A stretch of DNA of 64,000 nucleotides from a bacterium (GTDB lineage: Bacteria; Bacillota; Clostridia; Oscillospirales; Oscillospiraceae). Of this stretch, positions 26,063 through 35,562 are shown in pieces. Below the pieces are notes generated by a model that saw nothing but the letters and a program-made list of their open reading frames with translations, was not told the DNA's origin and did no database searches. The DNA lies in contig SFQY01000001.1 of the NCBI GenBank assembly GCA_004562395.1, positions 1 through 64,000 of the forward strand, read 5' to 3'. Position 1 is the first letter of the stretch. The number at the start of each line of letters is the position of its first letter. The translations under genes and the position numbers were made by a program.

Positions 26063-26647
26063 TCACTCCCCGACCGCGTCCAGGATCCGGCGCACCAGTT
26101 CCTCCCGGCCGTTTCCCTTTTCGGCGGAGAAGGGAATCACGGGGCAGTCCTGCGGAAGCTCCAGATCCTCCCGGATGGTTTTCAGGTTCGGCTCCAGCTG
26201 GCTTTTTTTCAGCTTGTCCATCTTGTTGGCCACCACCACAAAGGGGCAGCCGCTTTCCAGGAACCAGTTTGCCATGGTGATGTCGTTGTTGGTGGGAGGA
26301 TGCCGGTAGTCCACGATGAGGACGCCCAAAGTGATCCGGCCGGCCGCGAAATAGTCCTCCATCAGCTTGCCCCAGCGCTGCTTTTCCTGCTGGGAAACCT
26401 GGGCAAAGCCATAACCCGGCAGGTCCACGAAGTAGCACTTGCCGTCCACGGTAAAGTAATTCACATGGACGGTTTTTCCGGGCTTATCTCCCACTCTGGC
26501 AAAATTTTTGCGCTGGAGCAGCCGGTTGATCACCGAGGATTTGCCCACATTGGATTTTCCCGCGAAGGCGATCTCCGGCAGACGGTTTTTGGGAAAGCTC
26601 CCGGGGGAGGCGGCGGAGATCAGGAATTCCACATTCTGAAAATTCAT
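26063..26647 (-). CDS. engB: Ribosome biogenesis GTPase EngB (YsxC/YihA)
   Basis: 194 residues. TRAFAC GTPase motifs are present: G1 GKSNVGKSS, G2 around GDKPGKTVHVN, G3 DLPGYG and G4 NKMDK. EngB assists late assembly of the 50S subunit. It is 11 bases downstream of lon, the order seen in Bacillus (tig-clpX-lon-ysxC). Confidence 0.97.
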   Translation of the reverse strand: MNFQNVEFLISAASPGSFPKNRLPEIAFAGKSNVGKSSVINRLLQRKNFARVGDKPGKTVHVNYFTVDGKCYFVDLPGYGFAQVSQQEKQRWGKLMEDYFAAGRITLGVLIVDYRHPPTNNDITMANWFLESGCPFVVVANKMDKLKKSQLEPNLKTIREDLELPQDCPVIPFSAEKGNGREELVRRILDAVGE

Positions 26648-26658
26648 CTGTCACCTCA

Positions 26659-29061
26659 TTACTGCCGCAGCTCCGGCTTCCGGGCCTTGGTCTTGACTTC
26701 CTTGGGCAGCTCTCCCAGGATGGTGGGGTTGGGCTCGGAACGGCGGTTCAGAGCCGCGTCCAGCACGGTGTCCATGGTCTGAGCGCTGATAAAATTCAGC
26801 TGGCGGCGGACGGTCTGGTCGATTTCCTCCAGATCCCGCTCATTGTCCTTGGGAATGATCACGGTGCTGACCCCGTGGCGCAGCGCGGCCATGGTCTTTT
26901 CCCGCAGGCCGCCGATGCGCATCACCCGGCCCCGGAGGGAGATCTCTCCGGTCATGGCGATGTCCCGGCGAACGGAGGTCCCCGTCAGGGCGGAAACCAT
27001 GGCGGTACAGACCGTAACACCGGCGGAAGGGCCGTCCTTGGGCACCGCGCCCTCCGGGAAGTGGACATGGATGTCTTTGGTCTTATAGAAATCGGGAGCA
27101 ACCCCCAGCTTCTGGGCATTGGCGCGGATATAGCTCAGGGCCGCGTGGGCGGACTCCTTCATCACATCTCCCAGATTGCCCGTCAGCTCCAGCTTGCCGC
27201 TGCCCTCCATGACGTTGACCTCCACCTCCAGCGTCTCGCCGCCGACGCTTGTCCAGGCCAGACCCGTCACCAGGCCCACCTGATCGTCGCAGGGCAGACG
27301 GTCCGGCAGATATTTCCGGACTCCCAGGAATTCCTCCAGATTGGAGCCGGTAACGGTGATCTTTTTGGGTGTTTCCTGAGAAACGATCTCCATGGCCGCC
27401 TTCCGGCAGATCTCGCCGAAGGCCCGTTCCAGATTCCGGACACCGGATTCCCGGGTATAGCAGGCAATGATCTCCCGGATGGCGTCGTCGGTGACCCGGA
27501 GCTGCTGCTTTTTCAGGCCGTGCTTTTTCAGCTGCTTGGGGATCAGATGGTTTTTCGCGATCATCAGCTTCTCCTCATCGGTATAGGAGCCAAGCTCGAT
27601 GACCTCCATCCGGTCCAGCAGGGGCCGGGGAACCGTATCCAGGGTATTGGCTGTGGTGATGAACAGCACATCCGACAGGTCGTAGGGGATCTCCAGATAA
27701 TGATCCCGGTAGGCGTGGTTCTGCTCCGAATCCAGCACCTCCAGCAGGGCGGCGCTGGGGTCTCCCCGGTAGTCGGAGCCCATTTTGTCGATCTCGTCCA
27801 GCAGCAGCACCGGATTGGAGCTGCCCGCCTGGATCATGGCGGTCATGATCCGGCCCGGCATGGCACCCACATAGGTCTTCCGGTGGCCCCGGATATCCGC
27901 CTCGTCATGGACGCCGCCCAAAGAGATCCGGGCCATTTTCCGGTTTAGGCTTCTGGCAATGGAATAGGAAATGGAGGTCTTGCCCACGCCGGGAGGGCCC
28001 ACCAGGCACAGGATCTGAGGCGGCATCTGAGGTGCCATCTGCCGCACGGCAATGGTCTCCAGAATGCGCTGCTTTACCTTCTCCAGGCCGTAATGGTCAT
28101 GCTCCAGGATCTTCCGGGCAGCGGCTACATCCACCCGCTCCCTGGTTTTCACATTCCAGGGAAGCTCCAGCACCGTATCCAGATAATTGCGCAGCACGGC
28201 CCCCTCGGAGGAACCGAAGGGCTGCTTTTTCAGCCGGTCCACGTCCTTCAGAAGCTTCTTTTCCTGCTCCTGCTCCAGATGTAGCTTCCGGATGCTCCCG
28301 GCGTAGGTCTCGGACTCGTTCTCCTCGCCGCCGTCCCCCAGCTCCTCCTGAATGACCTTCATCTGCTCGCGCAGATAGTAATCCTTCTGGTTCTGGTCGA
28401 TGGCGGAGCGGGTCTTCTCCTGGATCTCCGCCTCCATTTGCAGCATCTCCACCTCCTGCCGCAGCAGGCGGACGGCGCTTTCCAGCCGCCGGGTGGGATT
28501 GAGCTGGCACAGCAGCTTTGCCTTGTCCGGGAACTCGATCCCGGAATTCTGGGCAATGGAGTCCGCCAGGAAGCCGTCGCTTTCGCTGGCCATCATCCGC
28601 AGCTGGACCATCTGTGCCGGATGCTCGGACATCTGCACATACACGCCGTAAAGGGAATTGGCTTCCCGGCGCAGGGCACGGGAACGCAGGCTGTCCCCGG
28701 TCTCCGGCACGGGGACGGACTCCACCATGCCGCAGAGGAAGGGCTCGGTCTGCTGCATCTCGGTGATTCTGCCCCGGCTGATGCCGGTCACAAGCACCCG
28801 CAGGTTCTCTCCCTGGGTTTTCAGGATCTGTTTGACCTTGGCCACGGTGCCGATGGCGTACAGGTCGGAAAGCTTCGGATCGTCCGTCATGAGATCCCTC
28901 TGGGGAATCAGCAGCAGGGTCTGGTCCTGCTTCATGGCCTCCTCCAGGGCCAGCACCGACTTGCGGCGGCCCACGTCAAAGTGGACGGTCTGTTCGGGAA
29001 ATACCGCCAGTCCCCGGAGGGCCAGAATGGGCATTTTCCCGGCATAAAGTGTTTCAGTCAA
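26659..29061 (-). CDS. lon: ATP-dependent protease Lon (LonA)
   Basis: 800 residues from a TTG start with AAAGGAGGG upstream. The N-terminal substrate-binding domain (ILALRGLAVFPEQTVHFDVGR) is followed by a coiled region, an AAA+ domain with Walker A GPPGVGKTS and Walker B LLLDEIDKM, and a C-terminal protease domain with the catalytic serine in PKDGPSAGVTV and a lysine further on. It degrades damaged and regulatory proteins in the cytoplasm. It is separated from clpX by a terminator-like hairpin, so it probably also has its own promoter. Confidence 0.97.
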   Translation of the reverse strand: MTETLYAGKMPILALRGLAVFPEQTVHFDVGRRKSVLALEEAMKQDQTLLLIPQRDLMTDDPKLSDLYAIGTVAKVKQILKTQGENLRVLVTGISRGRITEMQQTEPFLCGMVESVPVPETGDSLRSRALRREANSLYGVYVQMSEHPAQMVQLRMMASESDGFLADSIAQNSGIEFPDKAKLLCQLNPTRRLESAVRLLRQEVEMLQMEAEIQEKTRSAIDQNQKDYYLREQMKVIQEELGDGGEENESETYAGSIRKLHLEQEQEKKLLKDVDRLKKQPFGSSEGAVLRNYLDTVLELPWNVKTRERVDVAAARKILEHDHYGLEKVKQRILETIAVRQMAPQMPPQILCLVGPPGVGKTSISYSIARSLNRKMARISLGGVHDEADIRGHRKTYVGAMPGRIMTAMIQAGSSNPVLLLDEIDKMGSDYRGDPSAALLEVLDSEQNHAYRDHYLEIPYDLSDVLFITTANTLDTVPRPLLDRMEVIELGSYTDEEKLMIAKNHLIPKQLKKHGLKKQQLRVTDDAIREIIACYTRESGVRNLERAFGEICRKAAMEIVSQETPKKITVTGSNLEEFLGVRKYLPDRLPCDDQVGLVTGLAWTSVGGETLEVEVNVMEGSGKLELTGNLGDVMKESAHAALSYIRANAQKLGVAPDFYKTKDIHVHFPEGAVPKDGPSAGVTVCTAMVSALTGTSVRRDIAMTGEISLRGRVMRIGGLREKTMAALRHGVSTVIIPKDNERDLEEIDQTVRRQLNFISAQTMDTVLDAALNRRSEPNPTILGELPKEVKTKARKPELRQ

Positions 29062-29081
29062 GGGAATTCCCTCCTTTAGGG

Positions 29082-29111
29082 AAAAAAGGGGGTAGAAAAA
29101 CTACCCCCCTT
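29082..29111 (-). terminator. terminator between clpX and lon
   Basis: On the minus strand the stem AAGGGGGGTAG with CTACCCCCTT is followed by TTTT. It lies 6 bases after the clpX stop. Confidence 0.72.
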
Positions 29112-29117
29112 ATCGGA

Positions 29118-30380
29118 TTATCTCTTCCCGGAGAGCTTCTCTCTGGGATGCGCGGGATCGCGCACGATCACGGGGTCGCCGCCCTCAATGGATTCCGGGG
29201 TGATGACCACCTTTTTGATGGACAGGTCGGAGGGGATCAGGAACATGATACTGGTCATGACCTTTTCCATAATGGCCCGCAGGCCTCTGGCGCCGATCTG
29301 ACGATCCAGCGCTTTCTGGGCAATGAGCAGCAGCGCCTCGTCGGAGATTTCCAGCTCCACCCCGTCCATACCCAGCAGGGATTGATACTGCTTGGTCAGG
29401 GCGTTTTTCGGCTCCACCAGGATCCGGACCAGATCATTCTGGGTCAGACTCTGAAGGGTGGTGATCACCGGCATACGGCCCACCAGCTCCGGGATGATGC
29501 CGAACTTCAGCAGATCGTGGGGCTCCACCTGGGTAAACAGCGCTCCCACATCCCGGCTGCTTCTGCTCTGGAGGGGAGCGTCAAAGCCGATGACGCTCTT
29601 CTCCGTGCGCTTTTCGATGATCTTGTCCAGACCGTCAAAGGCGCCGCCGCAGATAAAGAGGATGTTGGTGGTGTCCACCTGGATCATTTCCTGCTGGGGA
29701 TGCTTCCGTCCGCCCTGGGGAGGCACGTTGGCCACGGTTCCCTCCAGGATCTTCAGCAGCGCCTGCTGAACACCCTCACCGGAAACGTCCCGGGTGATGG
29801 AGGTATTCTCGCTCTTGCGGGCGATCTTATCCATCTCGTCGATGTAAATGATGCCCCGCTGGGCAAGCTCCACATCAAAGTCGGCAGCCTGCAGCAGCCG
29901 CAGCAGAATGTTTTCCACATCGTCGCCCACGTAACCTGCCTCCGTGAGAGTGGTGGCGTCGGCAATGGCGAAGGGAACGTTCAGGATCTTGGCCAGGGTC
30001 TGGGCAAAGAGGGTCTTGCCGCTGCCGGTGGGGCCGATGAGCAGGATATTGCTCTTCTGCAGCTCCACATCGGAATCCCCGCCGAAATAGATGCGCTTGT
30101 AATGGTTGTATACCGCAACGGACAGGGCGACCTTGGCATCATCCTGGCCGATGATATAGCGGTCCATGAAGGCCTTGATCTCCTTGGGGGTAGGGAGCTT
30201 TTCCGGCGCCTTGATGCCCCCGGAGGGCTCCATGTCGTACTCCTCCCGCAGCAGGTCGCTGCAGGCCGCCACACAGTCGCTGCAGATATACACCCCAGGA
30301 CCGGCAATCAGCCGTGACGCCTGGTCCTCCCGCTTACCGCAGAAGCTGCAGCGAATCGGCTGCTCGGGTTTTTTTGCCAT
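29118..30380 (-). CDS. clpX: ClpX, ATPase subunit of the ClpXP protease
   Basis: 420 residues. The N-terminal C4 zinc finger ([10 protein letters not shown] ... [10 protein letters not shown]) recognises substrates and adaptors. The AAA+ core has Walker [10 protein letters not shown], Walker [14 protein letters not shown] and the IGF-type loop VIGFDAPLQ that docks on ClpP. It unfolds tagged proteins and feeds them to ClpP. It is 27 bases downstream of clpP. No CIRCE or CtsR-type operator was seen in front of this gene group. Confidence 0.98.
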   Translation of the reverse strand: MAKKPEQPIRCSFCGKREDQASRLIAGPGVYICSDCVAACSDLLREEYDMEPSGGIKAPEKLPTPKEIKAFMDRYIIGQDDAKVALSVAVYNHYKRIYFGGDSDVELQKSNILLIGPTGSGKTLFAQTLAKILNVPFAIADATTLTEAGYVGDDVENILLRLLQAADFDVELAQRGIIYIDEMDKIARKSENTSITRDVSGEGVQQALLKILEGTVANVPPQGGRKHPQQEMIQVDTTNILFICGGAFDGLDKIIEKRTEKSVIGFDAPLQSRSSRDVGALFTQVEPHDLLKFGIIPELVGRMPVITTLQSLTQNDLVRILVEPKNALTKQYQSLLGMDGVELEISDEALLLIAQKALDRQIGARGLRAIMEKVMTSIMFLIPSDLSIKKVVITPESIEGGDPVIVRDPAHPREKLSGKR

Positions 30381-30407
30381 GAACCTGGTACCTCGTTTCT
30401 TTGTGTA

Positions 30408-30989
30408 TTAGTGATGCTCCAGCACCCGGTCGATGAGGCCGAAGGCCTTGGCTTCCTCAGCGGACATGAAATTGTCACGCTCGCAGGCGGCGGTGACCTC
30501 CTCCACGCTGCGGCCGGTGTTTTCCGCCAGAATACGGTTCATCCGGGCCTTGATGGTTTCCAGACGCTTCAGGTGAATGGCCATATCGGTGATCTGGCCC
30601 TGGGTCCCGGCGGAGGGCTGGTGGATCATGATCTCGGCGTTGGGCAGCGCCATACGTTTGCCCTTGGTGCCGGCACTCAGCAGGAAAGCGCCCATGGAGG
30701 CGGCCATGCCGACACAGATGGTAGCCACATCGCACTTGATGTACTGCATGGTGTCGTAGATGGCCATTCCCGCCGTCACGCTGCCGCCGGGGCTGTTGAT
30801 ATAGAACTGGATGTCCTTATCCGGGTCCTGCGCCTCCAGGTAAAGAAGCTGGGCAACCACCAAAGAGGCGGTGGTATCGTTGACTTCCTCGGACAGGAAA
30901 ATGATGCGGTCATTCAGCAGGCGGGAGAAAATATCGTAGCTGCGCTCACCGCGGCTGGTCTGCTCAACAACATAGGGTACTAAACTCAT
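30408..30989 (-). CDS. clpP: ClpP protease proteolytic subunit
   Basis: 193 residues from the ATG reading [10 protein letters not shown]; the upstream ATG six codons earlier overlaps the ribosome-binding site AAAGGAG and is unlikely. The catalytic triad is intact at Ser98 ([11 protein letters not shown]), His123 (MIHQPSAG) and Asp172 (ACERDNFM). It forms the tetradecameric chamber used with ClpX. It lies between tig and clpX. Confidence 0.98.
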   Translation of the reverse strand: MSLVPYVVEQTSRGERSYDIFSRLLNDRIIFLSEEVNDTTASLVVAQLLYLEAQDPDKDIQFYINSPGGSVTAGMAIYDTMQYIKCDVATICVGMAASMGAFLLSAGTKGKRMALPNAEIMIHQPSAGTQGQITDMAIHLKRLETIKARMNRILAENTGRSVEEVTAACERDNFMSAEEAKAFGLIDRVLEHH

Positions 30990-31061
30990 GGTGATGTCTC
31001 CTTTCACAGGGTATAAAACATTCTAACCATCGCAGGGAAGGGTTATTCCGAATGGTTCAAA

Positions 31062-32375
31062 TTACGCTTCGGCGTTCTCCTCAGCCTTCTCTTCGGCCTT
31101 GGGAGCCACGGCAACGGCGGAGTCCACAATGACCTTCACGGCCTTGCGGGTGGTCAGACTGCCGGTGATCTCGTCCACGGGGACCATCTGCTTGACCTTG
31201 TCCAGCTCCAGCTGGTACTGCTCGGCCAGGGACTTGAACTCCTCCTCGATCTCCTCATCGGTGACGGTGAGGCCCTCGTCCTCCACGATCTTCTCCAGGG
31301 TAACGCTGATCTTCGCCTGCTTCTCGGCGGCGGGACGGAAGGCGTTGCGCATGGTGTTCACATCGCCGCCCATCATCTTGGCGTACTGGTCCATGGAGTA
31401 GCCGCTCATCTGCAGCTGGTAGGCAAAGCGCTCCATCTGGGTGTCCAGTTCCTTCTCAACCAGAGCCTTAGGCATATCAACGGTGGTCTTCTCGGCGGCC
31501 TTCTCCACGGCGTTCTGCTCGAAAGCGGAATCCGCCTGCTTCTGGGCCTGCTCCAGAGCCTTGGCACGAACGTCGGCCTTCAGCTCCTCCAGGGTGTCGA
31601 ACTCGGAAACGTCCTTGGCAAACTCGTCGTCCAGAGCGGGAACGTTGGTGACGGTGAGCTTGTTCAGCTTCACATGGAACACAACGCTCTTGCCGGCCAG
31701 ATCCTTGTGGTAGTCCTCGGGGAAGGTGATGTCGATGTCCTTCTCCTCACCGGCGTTCATGCCGACGATCTGCTCCTCAAAGCCGGGAACAAACTGACCG
31801 GAGCCCAGCTTCAGGTCGAAGTTGTCGCCCTTGCCGCCTTCAAAGGGCACGCCGTTGTCAAAGCCCTCAAAGTCGATGTTGGCGGTGTCGCCCATCTCGG
31901 CGGGACGCTCCACGTTCTCGGTGGAAGCCACATTCTGGGCCATACGGTCCAGCTCAGCCTGAACCTGAGCATCGGAAACGGTGACCTCGGGCTTCTCCAC
32001 TTCCAGGCCCTTGTACTGGCCCAGGGTGACCTCGGGATAGACCTCGGTGGTCAGCGTCAGGGTCACGATGTTGTCGTCGCTGATCTGCATATCGGTCAGG
32101 TTGGGACGGCCGATGGCCTTGAAGTCCTGCTTGGCGATGGCGAAATCGTAAACCTCGGGGAAGATCTCCTCCAGGCCGTCTTCATAGAAAACATGAGCGC
32201 CGTACATGGCCTCGACCATCTTGCGGGGGGCCTTGCCCTTACGGAAGCCGGGGATCTGGATGCTCTTGCGGGCCTTCATGTAAGCCTTGTTCACACCGGA
32301 CTCCATCAGTTCCTTGTCGATCTCAACGACGACGGTAGCCTCATTGCCGTTTCTTTCAATGCTCTTAACGTTCAT
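31062..32375 (-). CDS. tig: Trigger factor, ribosome-bound chaperone and peptidyl-prolyl isomerase
   Basis: 437 residues. The N-terminal ribosome-binding domain has the signature IPGFRKGKAPRKMVE (canonical GFRxGKxP loop). It is followed by an FKBP-type PPIase domain (residues about 155-245, MGDTANIDFEGFDNGVPFEGG) and the helical C-terminal chaperone arms, with an Ala/Glu-rich tail. It binds nascent chains at the tunnel exit. First gene of the tig-clpP-clpX group. Confidence 0.98.
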   Translation of the reverse strand: MNVKSIERNGNEATVVVEIDKELMESGVNKAYMKARKSIQIPGFRKGKAPRKMVEAMYGAHVFYEDGLEEIFPEVYDFAIAKQDFKAIGRPNLTDMQISDDNIVTLTLTTEVYPEVTLGQYKGLEVEKPEVTVSDAQVQAELDRMAQNVASTENVERPAEMGDTANIDFEGFDNGVPFEGGKGDNFDLKLGSGQFVPGFEEQIVGMNAGEEKDIDITFPEDYHKDLAGKSVVFHVKLNKLTVTNVPALDDEFAKDVSEFDTLEELKADVRAKALEQAQKQADSAFEQNAVEKAAEKTTVDMPKALVEKELDTQMERFAYQLQMSGYSMDQYAKMMGGDVNTMRNAFRPAAEKQAKISVTLEKIVEDEGLTVTDEEIEEEFKSLAEQYQLELDKVKQMVPVDEITGSLTTRKAVKVIVDSAVAVAPKAEEKAEENAEA

Positions 32376-32443
32376 TTACTGTAATCCTCCTAAATCGGTT
32401 CGCATGGCGAGACCATTCTATCTATTTTTTATATAGCCGATAT

Positions 32444-32472
32444 ATTCTATCAAAATAAGTTGGCTTTGTCCA
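32444..32472 (-). promoter_or_regulatory. sigma-A promoter of the tig-clpP-clpX group
   Basis: On the minus strand there is TGGACA (plus 32467-32472), a 17-base spacer and TAGAAT (plus 32444-32449), about 70 bases before the tig start. Confidence 0.65.
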
Positions 32473-32491
32473 TAGTTTTCTGAAAATTCTT

Positions 32492-33181
32492 TTATAAAAT
32501 TACCCGGTAGGGGTGAAACCCCAGATAATCCGCCGAGGTCAGGCGGAACTCAACGCCGTCCCACAGCCCCTCCATGGCCAGGGCGTGGCTTCCGCCGTGG
32601 AGGTGTCCGTAAAAGCAGCGCCGGACCTCATAACGCTTCAGCAGGTCCAGAATCTCCGGGCATTCATAGCCCCGGTACCGGGGCGGATAGTGCAGAAACA
32701 CCAGCTTCGGCCGCTCCCCCGCCGCCTTCAGGGAGGCCTCCAGCCGGATCAGCTCCCGTTTGAAGACCTTTTCATCGTGCTGTCCGCTGCGCTCCTCCTC
32801 GAAAAACCATCCCCGGGTACCGCAGATGGCGAACTGCTCATACAGATAGCAGTTGTTGTTCAGCAGGTTCAGGTTTTCAAACCCGTTTTCCCGGCAGAAT
32901 TTCTCAAATTTCGCGGCGGTGCTCCACCAGTAGTCGTGGTTGCCCTTGAGGATGATCTTCCTGCCCGGAATTTCGTTGATCCAGGCAAAGTCCGCCCGGG
33001 CATTTTCCAGATCCAGCGCCCAGCTCAAATCCCCCAGCAGCACGGTGGTATCCTCCGGGCCGATGACGGACATGCCCTGTCTGAGCTTGTCCATATAGCC
33101 CACCCAGGCTCCGCCGAAGATATCCATGGGCTTCGGCGCCCCCAGGCAAAGATGCAGATCGCCAATGGCATACAGCGCCAT
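32492..33181 (-). CDS. Calcineurin-like metallophosphoesterase
   Basis: 229 residues from the ATG after AAAAGGAGG. The five family motifs are in order: GDLHL, GDLSWAL, GNHDYWW, LHYPPRY and GHLHGGSHA. It coordinates two metal ions for phosphoester hydrolysis; the substrate is unknown. It is the last gene of the long overlapping lepB-rbgA-rnhB-yraN operon, 59 bases after the ThrC-like gene. Confidence 0.9.
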   Translation of the reverse strand: MALYAIGDLHLCLGAPKPMDIFGGAWVGYMDKLRQGMSVIGPEDTTVLLGDLSWALDLENARADFAWINEIPGRKIILKGNHDYWWSTAAKFEKFCRENGFENLNLLNNNCYLYEQFAICGTRGWFFEEERSGQHDEKVFKRELIRLEASLKAAGERPKLVFLHYPPRYRGYECPEILDLLKRYEVRRCFYGHLHGGSHALAMEGLWDGVEFRLTSADYLGFHPYRVIL

Positions 33182-33240
33182 GGAACACCTCCTTTTTCTC
33201 TCGGTCCTTAACGGCTTTCCCGGAACGGCGGCAAATGCCG

Positions 33241-34260
33241 TCACATCCGATTCTTCAGCTCCTCCACAGGGATCCCCAGCAGCCCCGCCACGGTTTCGGC
33301 GCTGGAAAGGGGGCCGCTTTCGGAAAAGACCAGACAGGTCCCGGTCCGGCCGGTCTTGGCCCGGTAGTCCAGCAGTCCCGCATAGGCCAGGGCAGTGCCG
33401 GGGGACATCAGGCAGCCGTGGGTCCGCCAGGCATTGGGGATGGTACGCTCCACCCGCTGGCTGCTGACCACACTGACATACAGCCCCCGCCGCATGGCAG
33501 ACAGGACCGGGTCCCCGGGACAGTAGATCCCGCCTGTACGGCAGGCATCCAGATACCGCTCCACCTCCGCCGTGCCGCCGCAGCCGTAAACCAGCCGCTC
33601 CAGCTCCTCCGGCAGCGCCGCGTCCGCCTCCGGAACGGCAGTGGGAACACTGACGGCGTCGGTGCGAAGCTGGCCATGGCAGATCAGATCCCAAAGGCCG
33701 TTGTTTTCTCCGCAGCAGCAGACGATGCTGCCAATGGGCAGGCCCCATTGCCGGGCATACCAGGCGCTGATAGGCGTGGAAAAATCCCCGGAAACGGCAC
33801 AGATATCCACATTTCCGTCACAGCCGCTTCGCTTCAGCTCCCCGAACACGCCGAACAGCACGGCGATCCGCACGGCGATCCCTGCCCAGCTGCCGGCCTT
33901 CCGGATCTCCTCTCCCCGGAGATAGGACACCAGGTTTCTGGCCAGGGTCTCAAAGCTCCAGTCCGGATTGTGCCAGGCTTCCGCCAGGATGATGCGGTTT
34001 CGCAAGGCCTCCAGCCGCACGGGATAGCGGCCCACGCTGAAATCCACATCCCAGGCCGTCAGCCGGGTCCGGAACAGCAGGTTCAGGACCTCCGCCACGC
34101 AGCGGTTGAAGGGCAGCGCCAGCAGGCCGTCCATATCCTCCGGAGAAAGCACCGGCGCCCGGAAGGGCAGGTACAGCCCTCCGTCCGGTCCCCGGTTCTC
34201 CCGCAGGGCCCGCTGGGCTGTAAAGGCGTCACGACTATTTCGCGTAGTTACATACAGCAC
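33241..34260 (-). CDS. Threonine-synthase-like protein lacking the PLP-lysine region
   Basis: 339 residues from a GTG start with GGAG upstream. The N-terminus (MLYVTTRNSRD ... GPDGGLYLPFRAPVLS) is clearly the Thr_synth_N domain, and later segments align with ThrC (AVSGDFSTPISAWYARQWGLP for the PSGNFG region; HGCLMSPGTALAYAGL near the C-terminus). ThrC is usually 450-500 residues. The missing part, between SFETLARNLVSYL and FGELKRSGCDGN, is where the HGPTLAFKD segment with the PLP-binding lysine should be. It therefore probably cannot catalyse threonine synthesis. It overlaps the dipeptidase gene by 26 bases. I see no frameshift. Confidence 0.75.
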   Translation of the reverse strand: MLYVTTRNSRDAFTAQRALRENRGPDGGLYLPFRAPVLSPEDMDGLLALPFNRCVAEVLNLLFRTRLTAWDVDFSVGRYPVRLEALRNRIILAEAWHNPDWSFETLARNLVSYLRGEEIRKAGSWAGIAVRIAVLFGVFGELKRSGCDGNVDICAVSGDFSTPISAWYARQWGLPIGSIVCCCGENNGLWDLICHGQLRTDAVSVPTAVPEADAALPEELERLVYGCGGTAEVERYLDACRTGGIYCPGDPVLSAMRRGLYVSVVSSQRVERTIPNAWRTHGCLMSPGTALAYAGLLDYRAKTGRTGTCLVFSESGPLSSAETVAGLLGIPVEELKNRM

Positions 34261-35200
34261 GTTCCATCACTCCAATGGCGTTGTTCCAGAAAATGTCCGT
34301 GACCGTTTTTTCGTCCAGACCTCTTTCCAGCAGCCGCTGGGCCAGGGCGGGCCAGCTCTGGACCCCCTCAAAGCCCTGGGGCATATGGTCGATGCCGTCC
34401 AGGTCCCCGCCCAGACAGATGTGCCTGCCGCTGGGATCCAGCTCTAGGAAATGGAAGATATGGTCGCAGGCCGTATCCAGGGTGGGATGCTCCCCGGTGA
34501 ATTCGTCACAGGCATTGTAGCCTGCCACGCCGCCGGTCTCCACAATGGCCCGGAACATATCGTCCGTCAGGTTCCGGCTGCAGCCCCAGACGGCACGGCT
34601 GTTGGAATGGGTGGCGATGATGGGCGCCCGGGTGATCTTCATGATATCCCAGAAGCCCTCGTCGCTGATATGGCTGACATCGATCAGCATTCCCAGCCGC
34701 TGGGCCTCAGCCACAAATTCCGCCCCCTGGTCCGTCAGGCCCCCTCCGGTTTCATGGGAGCCGGTCAGCGGGTTCTTCTCGTTCCAGCCCAGGCTGGAGA
34801 TCCGGAAGCCGATGTTCCAGAGGTCTCCCAGCAGCTCCGGGTCGTAGCCGAAGCCCGCGGTACCCTCCAGAGTCAGAATGGCGGACATTTTTCCGTTTTT
34901 CCGGTTTTCCTCAATCTGCCGGGGGGAATAGGCAATGGAGATCAGATCCTTGTTCCGGTCCATCTCCCTCTGGATGGTGGCAAGCTCCCGCTCAAAGGCC
35001 ACAATGGGCGAGATCTTGCGGTACTGCTCCATATAGGGGGTGGTGAAGCAGGCAAAGCACTGGGCATAGCCCCCCAGCCGGGAGGCCCGTTCCAGGTCGA
35101 TATGACCGCTGTTCTTCCGCAGGCTTCCGGGCTGGTTCATATCCTCTCCCAGCAGTGCCAGGATGGTATCACAGTGAAAATCAAAAACAGAAACGTTCAT
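34235..35200 (-). CDS. Membrane dipeptidase / renal dipeptidase family (M19)
   Basis: 321 residues. The di-zinc site residues of the family are visible: HCD near the N-terminus (VFDFHCDTILAL), the bridging Glu in LTLEGTAGF, His in IDVSHISDEGF, His in IATHSNSRAVWG, and the late Asp in GGDLDGIDHMP. It hydrolyses dipeptides, often including D-amino acid-containing ones; no signal peptide is present, so it is likely cytoplasmic. Overlaps yraN and the ThrC-like gene. Confidence 0.93.
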   Translation of the reverse strand: MNVSVFDFHCDTILALLGEDMNQPGSLRKNSGHIDLERASRLGGYAQCFACFTTPYMEQYRKISPIVAFERELATIQREMDRNKDLISIAYSPRQIEENRKNGKMSAILTLEGTAGFGYDPELLGDLWNIGFRISSLGWNEKNPLTGSHETGGGLTDQGAEFVAEAQRLGMLIDVSHISDEGFWDIMKITRAPIIATHSNSRAVWGCSRNLTDDMFRAIVETGGVAGYNACDEFTGEHPTLDTACDHIFHFLELDPSGRHICLGGDLDGIDHMPQGFEGVQSWPALAQRLLERGLDEKTVTDIFWNNAIGVMERAVCNYAK

Positions 35201-35562
35201 TCAAATGCATCCTCCATATAATGGAATTCCGGGCAGCGGGTCCGGGTCCCCTCCGGCGCGTAGATCTCCATCACGTCGAACCGGGGCTGCAGAGCGGTGG
35301 GATGCTCCGACAGGTAAAAGGAGGCGGTGGCCCGGATTCTATCCTGCTTGCGCTTGTCCACATATTCCATGGCCTGGGCAAAATCCGCCGATTTGCGGAG
35401 CTTGACCTCCACAAATACCAGATATTTCTTATCCCGGGCGATCAGGTCGATCTCCCCGAAGCGGCACCGGTAGCCGGAGGCCAGGATCTGATAGTGTTTT
35501 TTTCGCAGATATTCCGCCGTCAGGGCCTCGCCCCAGGCGCCGGAGAGCTTACTGTTCCCCAT
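35197..35562 (-). CDS. YraN-like UPF0102 family protein
   Basis: 121 residues. It shows the nuclease-like core GEALTAEYLRKKHYQILA, then RFGEIDLIARDKKYLVFVEVKLRK (acidic and lysine residues of a restriction-endonuclease-like fold, E-x-D and E-V-K). It overlaps rnhB by 14 bases and the dipeptidase gene by 4 bases, the order common in Firmicutes. Possibly involved in DNA or RNA processing; function not established. Confidence 0.92.
   Translation of the reverse strand: MGNSKLSGAWGEALTAEYLRKKHYQILASGYRCRFGEIDLIARDKKYLVFVEVKLRKSADFAQAMEYVDKRKQDRIRATASFYLSEHPTALQPRFDVMEIYAPEGTRTRCPEFHYMEDAFE

Noticed and set aside
29000..32480. CtsR or CIRCE heat-shock operators at the tig-clp-lon genes
   Set aside because: I saw no TTAGCACTC-type inverted repeat or GGTCAAA-type direct repeat near the promoters.
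33241..34260. Functional threonine synthase (thrC)
   Set aside because: The HGPTLAFKD-type segment with the PLP lysine is absent, so I call it threonine-synthase-like only.
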